This document shows positions 26,811 to 35,974 of a stretch of 64,000 bases of DNA, in pieces (position 1 is the stretch's first letter; each line of letters begins with the position of its first letter). Source of the stretch: JAJDOD01 sp050299835 (GTDB lineage Bacteria > Pseudomonadota > Alphaproteobacteria > Rhodobacterales > Rhodobacteraceae); contig JBNKWP010000008.1 in NCBI GenBank assembly GCA_050299835.1, forward strand, positions 89,544-153,543, read 5' to 3'. Position numbers and translations under genes: made by a program. The notes under the pieces were generated by a model that made no database searches, had not been told where the DNA came from, and saw only the letters and a list, made by a program, of their open reading frames with translations.

Positions 26811-27944
26811 TCAGGCTGTTACGTCGTAGCCGTAGATCCAGCCAAGACTGTCTCGAACCCGGGAAGGGGCCACAGTGCCCGCGACGCGCAACGCCGAATG
26901 CGCTGCAATGCGCAGCGGCGGAAACTTCAGATGATAGTTACGGGCGTTCCGGGTCGCGGCATCGGTCACGCGGATACACCGCTCCTCCCGCTGTGCCTGA
27001 TAGGTGGCCAGGGCCGCATCGACCGGCGCTTCCGATAGGCACCGCGCCAGGGTGAAGGCGTCCTCCAGCGCAAGGTTCGCCCCCTGCGCAAGAAACGGCA
27101 AGGTCGGGTGCGCCGCGTCGCCCACCAGGACCTGACGCCCTGAGTGCCAACGATGGGCGACAGAGTGCCGGAAGAGGCCCCAGAGAAAAGCCTCGTCTAC
27201 CGCCTCCAGCCACCCGCGCACCGGCCCTTTGAACCCGTCGAAGGCCGCGCGCAGATTGGCCGGGTGATCGGAATGGCTCCATCCCTCCTCCGCCCAGGCG
27301 ACTCGCTCCTCCACGGCAACGATGTTCCGGCGGCCCTTCGTCAGAGGGTAGCTCACCAGATGCCGCCCTCGCCCCAGATAGACCCTCGCCTCCGGCACGC
27401 GATCCACATCATCCTGAACGATCGCTCGCCACGCCACCTGCCGAGTGAAGAACGCCTTCGACGCCTCATCGACCCGCCCGCGCAGCTTCGACTTCAGACC
27501 GTCGGCACCAATCAGCAGATCGTCGCCCTCCAGGGCCCGGCCTTCCGGCGGTGGAGCCACCTCGACGCCGGTCCTAACTGCGGCACCCGCCTGGATCGCG
27601 GCATCATGAAGCAATGCGATCAGATCCGCCCGATGAACCGCGTACCACGGCACGCCCCGAAAACCGTCCTTGAGATCGAGTGTCAGAACCGGCTTCCCGG
27701 TCGGGCCGTCGATCAGACGGGCCCGCTCGATGCGAATGGCGCTTTCCGCCAAGGCCTCCTCCAGCCCAAGCGTCTGCAACACCCGAACCCCGTTGGGGCT
27801 GATCTGGATGCCCGCCCCGACTTCGCGGATTTCCGAGGCCTGCTCCATGACGCGGACGGCGTGTCCACGGCTGGCAAGAGCCGTCGCGCTGGCCAGCCCG
27901 GCAACACCGCCGCCCGCAATCGTGATTTTCAACAAATCTGCCAT
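26811..27944 (-). CDS. FAD-dependent aromatic monooxygenase (salicylate hydroxylase-like)
   Basis: 377 residues. The FAD dinucleotide motif 'IAGGGVAGLASATALASRG' is at the N-terminus, and 'VLVGDAAHPTLPFLAQGANL' is the GD motif plus flavin-contact helix of class A flavoprotein hydroxylases. Length and motifs fit single-component NAD(P)H-dependent aromatic hydroxylases. No other aromatic catabolism genes are near, so substrate is open. A dksA terminator separates it from dksA. Confidence 0.87.
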   Translation of the reverse strand: MADLLKITIAGGGVAGLASATALASRGHAVRVMEQASEIREVGAGIQISPNGVRVLQTLGLEEALAESAIRIERARLIDGPTGKPVLTLDLKDGFRGVPWYAVHRADLIALLHDAAIQAGAAVRTGVEVAPPPEGRALEGDDLLIGADGLKSKLRGRVDEASKAFFTRQVAWRAIVQDDVDRVPEARVYLGRGRHLVSYPLTKGRRNIVAVEERVAWAEEGWSHSDHPANLRAAFDGFKGPVRGWLEAVDEAFLWGLFRHSVAHRWHSGRQVLVGDAAHPTLPFLAQGANLALEDAFTLARCLSEAPVDAALATYQAQREERCIRVTDAATRNARNYHLKFPPLRIAAHSALRVAGTVAPSRVRDSLGWIYGYDVTA

Positions 27945-27965
27945 GAGCGACGATATCCCCCAAAT

Positions 27966-28000
27966 TGAAAACGCCCGCCTTGAGCCAAATCAAGACGGGC
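27966..28000 (-). terminator. Intrinsic terminator downstream of dksA
   Basis: On the minus strand the stem GCCCG-T-CTTGA (28000-27990) pairs with TCAAG-G-CGGGC (27983-27973) with one internal mismatch and a 6-base loop, followed by GTTTTCAATTT. It begins about 31 bases after the dksA stop and precedes the flavin monooxygenase gene. Confidence 0.7.
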
Positions 28001-28030
28001 AGTCATGGAACTCAACCTCTCCAACGGAAC

Positions 28031-28453
28031 TCAATCGTCGCGATGCACCTTCTCGGCGCGCTCGTGACGCTCCTGAGCTTCGAGGCTCAGAGTCGCGATC
28101 GGACGCGCGTCCAACCGCTTCAGGGAGATCGGTTCGCCGGTCTCTTCGCAATACCCGTACTCGCCTTCATCGATGCGCCGCAACGCACTGTCGATTTTTG
28201 CGACAAGCTTGCGCTGACGGTCACGCGTCCGAAGCTCCAGCGCCCGGTCCGTCTCCTCGCTCGCGCGGTCGGCAATGTCGGGGATGTTGCGCGTGGAATG
28301 TTGCAATCCTTCAATCGTGGTCTTGCTGTCGTCCAGCAGTTCCGCCTTCCAGTTCAGCAACTTGCGCCGGAAATACTCCGTCTGCCGCTCGTTCATGAAG
28401 GGCTCGTCCTCAGCGGGGCGGTAATCATCCGGAAGGAAAACTTCGGCTTTCAT
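28031..28453 (-). CDS. dksA: DksA-type RNA polymerase-binding regulator, single-cysteine form
   Basis: 140 residues from ATG at 28453. The coiled-coil tip keeps the functional Asp59-x2-Asp62-x-Ala64 of DksA ('PDIADRASEE'). The zinc-finger region has only Cys102 ('YGYCEETGEPIS'); the other three cysteines are replaced, as in the characterised Rhodobacter sphaeroides DksA. It acts with ppGpp on rRNA and stress promoters. A second possible start 8 codons upstream (28477) is less like the family. It is divergent from the MoxR gene. Confidence 0.9.
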   Translation of the reverse strand: MKAEVFLPDDYRPAEDEPFMNERQTEYFRRKLLNWKAELLDDSKTTIEGLQHSTRNIPDIADRASEETDRALELRTRDRQRKLVAKIDSALRRIDEGEYGYCEETGEPISLKRLDARPIATLSLEAQERHERAEKVHRDD

Positions 28454-28585
28454 CGCGTTCCCTTTTTTGTTGGTCATACAGACATACTCCGGACGCTCAG
28501 AAATCGTGAATCCATCGCCCGGCTCCTGATCTTGCGCGGCTGATACCGCATCGCTTACACGATGTCACTACACGATTGGGGCGTC

Positions 28586-28614
28586 TTGAAGGCGATTTGC
28601 ACGCAGGCTACGGT
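28586..28614 (+). promoter_or_regulatory. Candidate promoter of the MoxR gene
   Basis: TTGAAG (28586-28591) and TACGGT (28609-28614) are spaced by 17 bases, 35 bases upstream of the start codon. Just upstream, TACACGAT is repeated directly at 28556-28563 and 28569-28576, 13 bases apart, a possible activator site. Confidence 0.35.
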
Positions 28615-28648
28615 CGCCCGGTCGCTCCCCCAGATCGAGGCCACAGGT

Positions 28649-29488
28649 ATGAAATTTGAAGGCACGGAAAGCTATATTGCGGGCACCGATCTGTCCGTCG
28701 CGGTCAATGCCGCGATCACGCTCGAACGTCCTCTTCTGGTGAAGGGCGAACCGGGAACGGGCAAGACCGAACTGGCGCGGCAGGTGGCCCATTCACTGGG
28801 GCTGCGAATCGTCGAATGGAACATCAAATCCACGACGAGGGCGCAGCAGGGTCTGTATGAATACGATGCGGTCAGCCGGTTGCGCGACAGCCAACTCGGG
28901 GACGCGCAGGTCCATGATATCGCGTCATATATCAAGAAGGGAAAGCTCTGGGAGGCGTTCGAGGCGACCGAGCGCACCGTGTTGCTGATCGACGAGATCG
29001 ACAAGGCCGATATCGAGTTTCCCAATGACCTTCTCCAGGAACTCGACCGCATGGAGTTCTTTGTCTACGAAACCGGGGAGACCATTCAGGCCCGGCAACG
29101 CCCTATCGTCATAATAACTTCCAATAATGAAAAGGAACTGCCGGACGCCTTCCTGCGCCGTTGCTTCTTCCACTACATCAAGTTTCCGGACGAAGAGACG
29201 CTGAAGTCCATCGTCGAGGTCCACTATCCCGGCATCAAGCAACGGCTATTGGCGTCGGCGCTGGAACAGTTCTTTGAAATCCGTGAAACGCCCGGTTTGA
29301 AAAAGAAGCCCTCTACCTCCGAAGTGCTGGACTGGCTGAAGCTGATCCTCGCCGAGGATCTTTCGCCAGAGGACCTCCAACGCGACGGCAAAGATCAGCT
29401 CCCCAAGCTCCACGGCGCGCTCTTAAAGAACGAGCAGGACGTGCAGCTTTTCGAACGGCTGGCTTTCATGTCCCGGGGGCGGCGCTAG
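28649..29488 (+). CDS. MoxR-family AAA+ ATPase
   Basis: 279 residues from ATG at 28649, which gives the normal family N-terminus ('MKFEGTESYIAGTDLSVAVN'). Walker A 'GEPGTGKT' is at residues 33-40 and Walker B is 'VLLIDEIDKAD'; 'ITSNNEKELPDAFLRRC' supplies sensor 1 and the arginine finger. MoxR proteins are chaperone-like partners of VWA proteins; the best candidate is the CoxE-like protein at 23592-24776. The longer open frame upstream is discarded as non-homologous leader. Confidence 0.9.
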   Translation: MKFEGTESYIAGTDLSVAVNAAITLERPLLVKGEPGTGKTELARQVAHSLGLRIVEWNIKSTTRAQQGLYEYDAVSRLRDSQLGDAQVHDIASYIKKGKLWEAFEATERTVLLIDEIDKADIEFPNDLLQELDRMEFFVYETGETIQARQRPIVIITSNNEKELPDAFLRRCFFHYIKFPDEETLKSIVEVHYPGIKQRLLASALEQFFEIRETPGLKKKPSTSEVLDWLKLILAEDLSPEDLQRDGKDQLPKLHGALLKNEQDVQLFERLAFMSRGRR

Positions 29489-29720
29489 GCCCCGCATCTG
29501 CCCCACGTCCTCAACGACGAACTAATCAGAGTCCTAGCCAAGATCTTCGCGTGCGCCCTGCGCCGTGGTGTTTGCACCGACCGTATCGCGTCGGTTGTCA
29601 TATGAAGACCGATTCAAGTGCTGTAGATGCAAGAGTGGTTCGTCTTGCGGATTTTTTCCTGCAGCCACCCGACCACAAGCCGCACCCGCACGACTGTGGA
29701 ATTGCGTCCAAATGTGTGAT

Positions 29721-29735
29721 ATGTTAGCGCTATCA
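29721..29735 (+). promoter_or_regulatory. LacI-type operator candidate upstream of edd-eda
   Basis: ATGTTAGCGCTATCA, with a 14-bp core (TGTTAGC/GCTATCA) that is symmetrical at six of seven pairs. It differs by one base from the site before zwf. It lies 27 bases upstream of the edd start codon. The surrounding gap 29489-29762 otherwise shows no gene or terminator. Confidence 0.6.
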
Positions 29736-29762
29736 TAATTGCAGTCGATCCCGGAGGCTCCC

Positions 29763-31568
29763 ATGGCCCTGCACGACACCGTTGCTAAAGTCACCGAGCG
29801 GATCATCGACCGCTCCAGCTCGGCCCGAAGCACATATCTCGACAAGATATCACGCGCGAAAGACGCCGGCGTGCAACGCGCCCACCTCGCCTGCGGCAAC
29901 CAGGCCCACGCCTATGCCGCGATGGGAGAAGACAAGGAAGCGCTTGTGTCAGAACTTGCGCCGAATATCGGGATTGTCACAGCATATAACGACATGCTCT
30001 CGGCGCATCAGCCCTACAAGGACTATCCCGACCGCATCAAAGCCGCGCTGCGCCGTGTCGGAGCGACAGCGCAGGTCGCAGGCGGTGTGCCAGCCATGTG
30101 CGACGGCGTCACCCAGGGCCAGACCGGCATGGAACTTTCGCTTTTTTCTCGGGATGTCATTGCCTTGGCGGCTGGAGTTTCACTGTCTCACAACACCTTC
30201 GACGCAGCGATGTATCTCGGCGTATGCGACAAGATCGTCCCCGGCCTCATTATCGCCGCCGCTACTTTCGGCCACCTGCCCGGCATCTTCCTTCCCGCTG
30301 GTCCGATGCCGTCGGGCTTGCCGAATGACGAGAAAGCTGCCGTCCGCACCCGTTTCGCCGCCGGAGAGATCGGACGCGACAAGCTGATGGAAGCCGAAAT
30401 GGCCTCCTACCACGGGCCCGGCACCTGCACCTTCTATGGCACCGCGAACACCAACCAGATGCTGATGGAATTCATGGGGCTTCATATGCCGGGCGCGAGT
30501 TTCGTGAATCCGGGCACCCCCCTCCGCGACGCGCTGACCGACGAGGCCGCCGAACGCGCCGCGCAGATTACCGCGCAGGGGAATGACTACCGTCCGGTGG
30601 CCGACATCCTCGATGCCCGCGCCTTCGTGAACGGCATCGTCGGGTTGATGGCAACGGGCGGTTCTACGAACCTTGTGCTGCACCTGCCTGCGATGGCGCG
30701 CGCCGCAGGCGTTCTGCTCGATATCGAGGATTTCAACGATCTGTCCGCCGCGACGCCGTTGATGGCAAAGGTCTACCCCAACGGCCTGGCCGACGTGAAC
30801 CATTTCCACGCGGCGGGCGGGCTGGCCTATATGATCGGCGAGTTGCTCGAAGCGGGTCTGCTGCACCCCGACACCAAGACCATAGCGGGCGATGGCCTAC
30901 ACCTCTACACGACCGAACCGAAGCTGAAGGATGGCGCGGTGGTCCGCGAAGACGGCCCGAAGGCCTCCCTCAACGACAAGATCCTGCGCCCCGTGTCCGA
31001 CCCGTTCCAATCGACCGGCGGATTGCGGGAACTGACCGGCAATGCGGGCCGCTCCGTGATGAAGGTCTCCGCCGTCGCGCCCGAGAACCGCGTGATCGAG
31101 GCGAAGGCCCGCGTTTTCCACGATCAGGACAGCGTCAAGGCCGCGTTCAAGGCCGGTGAGTTCACCGAAGACACCATCGTCGTCGTCCGCTTCCAGGGTC
31201 CTCGCGCCAACGGCATGCCGGAATTGCATGGTCTCACACCGACCCTTTCGGTCCTGCTCGGGCGCGGGTTGAAAGTCGCGCTCGTCACCGATGGCCGCAT
31301 GTCGGGAGCGTCCGGCAAGGTCCCTGCCGCGATCCATCTTTCGCCGGAAGCAGCGGTCGGCGGACCGATCGCCAAGATCCGCGACGGCGACCTCATCCGG
31401 GTCGATGCCGAGGGCGGCACGCTTGAAGTGCTTGAGGCAGATTTCGAGGCGCGGGACGCAGTCTCCGCCGACCTCACCCTCAACGAGAGCGGGCTGGGCC
31501 GCGAATTGTTCGCTGCCTTCCGCGCCAATTGCGGTCTTGCCCAGGATGGCGCAAGTATCGCGGTGTAA
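29763..31568 (+). CDS. edd: Phosphogluconate dehydratase
   Basis: 601 residues from ATG at 29763, preceded by GGAGG at ideal spacing; the eight codons upstream were trimmed. It converts 6-phosphogluconate to 2-keto-3-deoxy-6-phosphogluconate, using a 4Fe-4S cluster of the IlvD/Edd family. Signatures include 'GGVPAMCDGVTQGQTGMELS' with a cluster cysteine, 'GPGTCTFYGTANTNQM' and 'LVTDGRMSGASGKVPAAIH'. eda follows by 21 bases, so the pair forms the Entner-Doudoroff operon. Confidence 0.97.
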   Translation: MALHDTVAKVTERIIDRSSSARSTYLDKISRAKDAGVQRAHLACGNQAHAYAAMGEDKEALVSELAPNIGIVTAYNDMLSAHQPYKDYPDRIKAALRRVGATAQVAGGVPAMCDGVTQGQTGMELSLFSRDVIALAAGVSLSHNTFDAAMYLGVCDKIVPGLIIAAATFGHLPGIFLPAGPMPSGLPNDEKAAVRTRFAAGEIGRDKLMEAEMASYHGPGTCTFYGTANTNQMLMEFMGLHMPGASFVNPGTPLRDALTDEAAERAAQITAQGNDYRPVADILDARAFVNGIVGLMATGGSTNLVLHLPAMARAAGVLLDIEDFNDLSAATPLMAKVYPNGLADVNHFHAAGGLAYMIGELLEAGLLHPDTKTIAGDGLHLYTTEPKLKDGAVVREDGPKASLNDKILRPVSDPFQSTGGLRELTGNAGRSVMKVSAVAPENRVIEAKARVFHDQDSVKAAFKAGEFTEDTIVVVRFQGPRANGMPELHGLTPTLSVLLGRGLKVALVTDGRMSGASGKVPAAIHLSPEAAVGGPIAKIRDGDLIRVDAEGGTLEVLEADFEARDAVSADLTLNESGLGRELFAAFRANCGLAQDGASIAV

Positions 31569-31589
31569 GGGACGACAGGAGCAACAGTC

Positions 31590-32231
31590 ATGACCCCCCA
31601 AGAGGCCAGTAAACAAGCGCGCGATGTCTGCGCCCTCGCCCCCGTGATCCCGGTGCTGACGATTCCCGATGCCAGCAAGGCGGAAGGGCTTGCCCGCGCC
31701 CTTGTGACCGGCGGCCTGCCGGCGTTGGAGGTGACGCTCAGAACACCCGCCGCTCTCGATGCCATCCGCGCCATGACCAAAGTCGATGGTGGCGTTGTCG
31801 GCGCGGGCACGATCATCACGCCCGATGACGTGGTGGCGGCGAAGGAAGCTGGTGCGCTCTTCGGCGTCTCGCCCGGCTCGTCGCCGCGCATTCTCGACAA
31901 GGCGGAAGAGGTTGGCCTCCCCATGCTCCCGGGAGCCGTCACCGTAACTGAGATCATGGCCCTTCTGGATCGTGGCTATACAATGCTGAAGTTCTTCCCC
32001 GCCGAAGCCTCTGGTGGCGCACCGGCACTGGGCGCTTTCTCCGGGCCATTGCCGCAGGCGAGCTTCTGTCCGACCGGCGGCGTCAGCCTGAAGAATGTGG
32101 GAGACTACCTGTCCCTTAAGAATACCGTATGTGTGGGAGGCAGCTGGGTCGCACCATCAGACCTGATCGCTGCGGAAGATTGGGACCGCATCGAGGAACT
32201 CGCCAGAGAAGCGGCAGCCCTCGAAGGCTGA
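31590..32231 (+). CDS. eda: 2-dehydro-3-deoxy-phosphogluconate aldolase
   Basis: 213 residues. It cleaves KDPG to pyruvate and glyceraldehyde 3-phosphate. Visible features are 'ALEVTLRTPAALDAI' (the Glu that acts as base), 'VGAGTIITPDDV' and the Schiff-base lysine in 'LKFFPAEASGG'. It follows edd on the same transcript and completes the pathway begun by zwf and pgl at the start of the window. Confidence 0.97.
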   Translation: MTPQEASKQARDVCALAPVIPVLTIPDASKAEGLARALVTGGLPALEVTLRTPAALDAIRAMTKVDGGVVGAGTIITPDDVVAAKEAGALFGVSPGSSPRILDKAEEVGLPMLPGAVTVTEIMALLDRGYTMLKFFPAEASGGAPALGAFSGPLPQASFCPTGGVSLKNVGDYLSLKNTVCVGGSWVAPSDLIAAEDWDRIEELAREAAALEG

Positions 32232-32255
32232 CATTCCGCGTACGTTTTGCCCGGT

Positions 32256-32525
32256 TCAGGATCTTCTTCCGCGAGCCCCGCCGCGTCGTCCTTTCTGCGC
32301 GGCGGGCGACAGTGCTTCCCTGAGAACAACCGTCATCGGGTGGTCCGGCGATGCGGGTGAATAGCGGTCCAGGAGCGCGCGAATATGCGCGGCGCTATCC
32401 TCGTCCGCAGGCACCGATATCGCCCAATCCAGAAAAATCGACCGGCATTCAGCCGCACCGATACCGTCGATCTGGTAGCTTTCCCGGATCAATCCGCGTG
32501 GATCGCTTTGGTCTTTGCCTGCCAT
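32256..32525 (-). CDS. Conserved small protein of unknown function
   Basis: 89 residues from ATG at 32525 (an in-frame ATG three codons upstream is possible). It opens 'MAGKDQSDPRGLIRESYQID' and ends in a basic Arg/Gly-rich tail. No membrane segment or metal site. It is 33 bases downstream of glnE and may be co-transcribed. I do not recognise the family. Confidence 0.6.
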   Translation of the reverse strand: MAGKDQSDPRGLIRESYQIDGIGAAECRSIFLDWAISVPADEDSAAHIRALLDRYSPASPDHPMTVVLREALSPAAQKGRRGGARGRRS

Positions 32526-32558
32526 GTGGAACACCGCGCCGCTGCAACAACGCGCAGG

Positions 32559-35315
32559 CTAGTCGCTGAGAATGCGATATACAATCTTTTCAACGACCTG
32601 ACGGGTTTTCCCAATCTCCCTCTCCAAAAGTTCGAGATCGCCCTGCCCCGTGGCGCGGAGCAGGAAAGAGGCCGCCGCCGCTCCGATCTCTTCGCTGATA
32701 ACGGCGCCGAAAACCAGCCGTGTGGCCGTGCGCACGGTCCAGAAGAATGTCTGGGCCTCCAAAAGTGCGTCCACCTCGGCCTGGGAGAGCTGCAAAGCAG
32801 ATTTCGAGGCGTTGATCTGCAGGCTCAGGCATCTTGCGTCGGAACCGGCGACAAGAGTTCCCGCCTGTGCCAGCAGGTCGATTTCCTGAAGACCGCCGGG
32901 CCCGGCATTCACGTCCAGCCAATGCTGCCCCGGCTTGGCCTCGGCCAACCGTCTTCTCATCTCGCTGACGTCGTTCAACGTCTCCTTTGCATCGCGTGAA
33001 CGGGCGAGCAACGAACGTCGGAACGTCTCGATCTCATCGCACAGATCCTGCCTGCCCACGACCGGTCGCCCGCGCGTCAGTGCCAGATGCTCCCAGGTCC
33101 ACGCCTCTTCGGTCTGATAGGTCGTGAAAGAGGCCAGCGAGGTAGCGACCGGCCCCTGACGCCCCGAGGGCCGAAGCCGCATATCCACCTCGTAAAGCCG
33201 CCCCTCGGCAGTTGGGGCCGATAGTGCCGTGACAAGGGCCTGGGTCAGACGCGAGTAGTAACTGCGGGAGGCAAGCGGTCTCGGCCCCTCGGAATAGTCG
33301 ATACCTTCGGCATCAAAGATTGCGATCAGATCCAGATCCGACGCCGACGTCAGCCGTCCCGCACCCAGCGAGCCCATCGCCAAAACACAGGCTCCCCGCC
33401 CCGGAGGCGGACCGTGGCGTCGGGAGAATTCCGCCACGACCACAGGCCAGAGCGCCCGAACCACCGCGCCCGCCAGATCGGCGTATTGATTGCCTGCCGT
33501 CTCCGCATCGATCAGTCCCCGCAAAAGGTGGACACCGGTCCTGAAATGCCACTCCCGCGCCCAGACGCGCGCATTGTCGAGACATTTTTCATAGTCTCCG
33601 ACTTCCGAAAGTATGGCCGTGAGATTTTCCGCCAGAGCCCGCTGACCGGGCCAATCCGCGAAGAACTGGCCGCCGATCACGGCGTCGAAGACATCGGCAT
33701 TGCGCGTCAGGTACTGCCCGAGTCCCGGCGCGGTGTCGACGATATCGACAACAAGGTCCAGGAGTTGCGGATTGGCCTCGAATAGCGAGAACAACTGCAC
33801 CCCGGCAGGCAGGCCGGCGAGGAAGGTATCGAAATGCGCGAGCGCCTCTTCGGGATTTCCGGCTTCCGACAGACGGTTCTCCACACGCGGCCAGACCCGT
33901 TTCAGGATCTCCACGGCACGGGGGCTGCGAAGCGCCGGATATCCTGACCAGTCCGACGGGAAATCCTTTGCCGCCTCCCGCGGCGACCGACCGCCCGATG
34001 CCGTCGACGGACGAAAGAGTTCCTGCGTCAAGGCGGCCACGCGATGCAGCCGATCTTCGATCTCCGCGGCATAGGCCGAGGCTTCACTGCCGGAAAGTGC
34101 CGCCAGTCGCGCGAATTCCTCTTCGGTTTCCGGCAGGCAATGAGTCTGCTGATCGGCCACCATCTGCACCCGGTGTTCAGCTTCGCGCAGAGCCCGGTAC
34201 TCATGCTGTAATTCAGCTGCGTCCTCGGCGCTGACCCATCCCTTGCGGGCGAGACTCTCCAATGCGCCCACCGTCGTGCTTCCGCGCAGGTCCGGGTCGC
34301 GACCGCCGGAAATCAATTGCCGGGTCTGAGTGAAGAACTCGATCTCGCGGATGCCGCCTTCGCCGAGCTTCAGGTCGTGGCCCAGATGCGAAATCGGCTT
34401 GGTCAGCTTCTTGTGATCGCGAATGCGCAGCCGCATGTCCTGCGCGTCCTGGATGGCCGCGAAATCGAGGTGACGGCGCCAGACGAATGGCGTCAGACCA
34501 TGCAGGAATTCCTTACCGGCCCCAATGTCTCCGGCAGCCGCGCGCGCCTTAATGAAGGCCGCACGCTCCCAGGTACGCCCGAAACTTTCATAGTACCTCC
34601 CGGCTGCCTCCATCGACAGGGCCACGGGGGTGACTGACGCATCTGGCCGAAGTCTAAGATCCGTGCGAAATACATAGCCGTCAGCCGTCCGGTCGCTCAG
34701 ACTGTGCGTCATCGTCCGAACTGCCGCCACAAACCCGGTGCGCGCCTCGGCGTAGTCACTTGGGTCAAAACGCGACTCATCGAAAAGGCAGATCAGGTCG
34801 ATATCGGAGGAATAATTCAGCTCCCCCGCCCCCATCTTGCCCATTGCAAGAACCGACAGGCCAGCTGCGCTGTCGATATCGTCATCGGTCTGGCCGGGCA
34901 GTCTGCCGCGCCGAATCTGCGCCGCGATGGCGGATTTCAGGGCAATATCGACGGAATGATCGGCAAGACGGGTCAACGCCCCCGTCACCTCCTCCAGCGA
35001 CCAGACTCCGGCCAGGTCTGACAGTGCGATCAGCACGGCAGCCCGTGCCTTCTTGCGTCGCAGATCAGGCACGATCTCCTTGACCGGCTCATGCAAAAGC
35101 GCGTCGAACGCCGCCTCCGGCTCACCGGAAAGCACTTCTTCCAGCCAGACCCCTTCCCTCCGGATCAGATCGCCCAGATGCGGCGAACTCCCGGCTGCGC
35201 CGAGTAACAACTCCGCCAGAACGCCCGACGCGCCTGGCAGGGCAGCCAGTGCATCACGGCCCCGCTCGACATCATGGGCAATTGGAAGGCGCGTGATCCG
35301 GTTTTCGAAGCTCAT
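32559..35315 (-). CDS. glnE: Bifunctional glutamine synthetase adenylyltransferase/deadenylase
   Basis: 918 residues, near the E. coli length of 946. It adds or removes AMP on glutamine synthetase according to nitrogen status. Two nucleotidyltransferase domains are visible: the first with 'MGAGELNYSSDIDLICLFDE' (deadenylase side) and the second with 'LGAGRLTSASDLDLIAIFD' (adenylylase side), each with the Asp-x-Asp metal pair. The central region 'LGHDLKLGEGGIREIEFFTQ' is the family signature. Confidence 0.95.
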   Translation of the reverse strand: MSFENRITRLPIAHDVERGRDALAALPGASGVLAELLLGAAGSSPHLGDLIRREGVWLEEVLSGEPEAAFDALLHEPVKEIVPDLRRKKARAAVLIALSDLAGVWSLEEVTGALTRLADHSVDIALKSAIAAQIRRGRLPGQTDDDIDSAAGLSVLAMGKMGAGELNYSSDIDLICLFDESRFDPSDYAEARTGFVAAVRTMTHSLSDRTADGYVFRTDLRLRPDASVTPVALSMEAAGRYYESFGRTWERAAFIKARAAAGDIGAGKEFLHGLTPFVWRRHLDFAAIQDAQDMRLRIRDHKKLTKPISHLGHDLKLGEGGIREIEFFTQTRQLISGGRDPDLRGSTTVGALESLARKGWVSAEDAAELQHEYRALREAEHRVQMVADQQTHCLPETEEEFARLAALSGSEASAYAAEIEDRLHRVAALTQELFRPSTASGGRSPREAAKDFPSDWSGYPALRSPRAVEILKRVWPRVENRLSEAGNPEEALAHFDTFLAGLPAGVQLFSLFEANPQLLDLVVDIVDTAPGLGQYLTRNADVFDAVIGGQFFADWPGQRALAENLTAILSEVGDYEKCLDNARVWAREWHFRTGVHLLRGLIDAETAGNQYADLAGAVVRALWPVVVAEFSRRHGPPPGRGACVLAMGSLGAGRLTSASDLDLIAIFDAEGIDYSEGPRPLASRSYYSRLTQALVTALSAPTAEGRLYEVDMRLRPSGRQGPVATSLASFTTYQTEEAWTWEHLALTRGRPVVGRQDLCDEIETFRRSLLARSRDAKETLNDVSEMRRRLAEAKPGQHWLDVNAGPGGLQEIDLLAQAGTLVAGSDARCLSLQINASKSALQLSQAEVDALLEAQTFFWTVRTATRLVFGAVISEEIGAAAASFLLRATGQGDLELLEREIGKTRQVVEKIVYRILSD

Positions 35316-35426
35316 GCCTGAACCCTAACAACCGCCGCAACGGAATCGACCGAAATCGCCTTCATCCCATCAAAAATGCGTAACTCCACACTTGCTATCC
35401 CTGTCGAAGCCACCGAAATTCCGCGC

Positions 35427-35897
35427 ATGAGCAAAAGCCTGAAACGGATCAAGGCCGCTTTGGCGGAGGCTGCCGTCGCCTCGGACGTCTTGGAGATGCC
35501 CGGTGAGACACGCACGGCGGCGGATGCCGCGCGGGAGGCCGGGTGCGAGATTGACCAGATTGCCAAGTCGATCATTTTCCGGGGCGAGAATACCGGGCAG
35601 ACGGTTTTGTTCGTGACCGCAGGCGGAAACCAGGTGGACCCAGCCCGGGCGAGTGCGCTTGCCAGTGAGCCCCTGGGACGCGCCGATGCGGCATTCGTCC
35701 GTGAAATGACCGGCTTTGCCATCGGTGGCGTCGCACCGATTGCCCACAAGGTCGCGCCCCGCGCCTTTTTCGACCCTCGGCTTCTGGACTTCGGCACGGT
35801 CTTTGCCGCCGCAGGCACGCCGCGGCATATCTTTGCCATCGAACCAAAGGTTCTGCAGCATTTGGCCCAGGCAGAGACAGCGATTTTCACCACTTAG
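35427..35897 (+). CDS. YbaK/EbsC-family aminoacyl-tRNA deacylase-like protein
   Basis: 156 residues from ATG at 35427. The fold's signature is the lysine in 'QIAKSIIFRG' and the 'FAIGGVAPIAHK' loop, as in YbaK, ProX and related trans-editing factors that hydrolyse mischarged tRNA. Its exact tRNA target cannot be read from sequence. The 17 upstream codons in frame lack homology. Confidence 0.85.
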   Translation: MSKSLKRIKAALAEAAVASDVLEMPGETRTAADAAREAGCEIDQIAKSIIFRGENTGQTVLFVTAGGNQVDPARASALASEPLGRADAAFVREMTGFAIGGVAPIAHKVAPRAFFDPRLLDFGTVFAAAGTPRHIFAIEPKVLQHLAQAETAIFTT

Positions 35898-35949
35898 CGC
35901 GGAACTGAGCGCAATTATTTTTACGAATTTTCAGTGTGTTACAAAATAA

Positions 35950-35968
35950 ATGTAAAATACATTCACAT
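35950..35968 (+). promoter_or_regulatory. 19-bp operator, copy 1
   Basis: ATGTAAAATACATTCACAT. It matches copy 2 (36008-36026) at 16 of 19 positions. It also contains a perfect 13-base palindrome, ATGTAAAATACAT. It lies just upstream of the -35-like TTGACC. Confidence 0.55.
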
Positions 35969-35974
35969 AACCCA

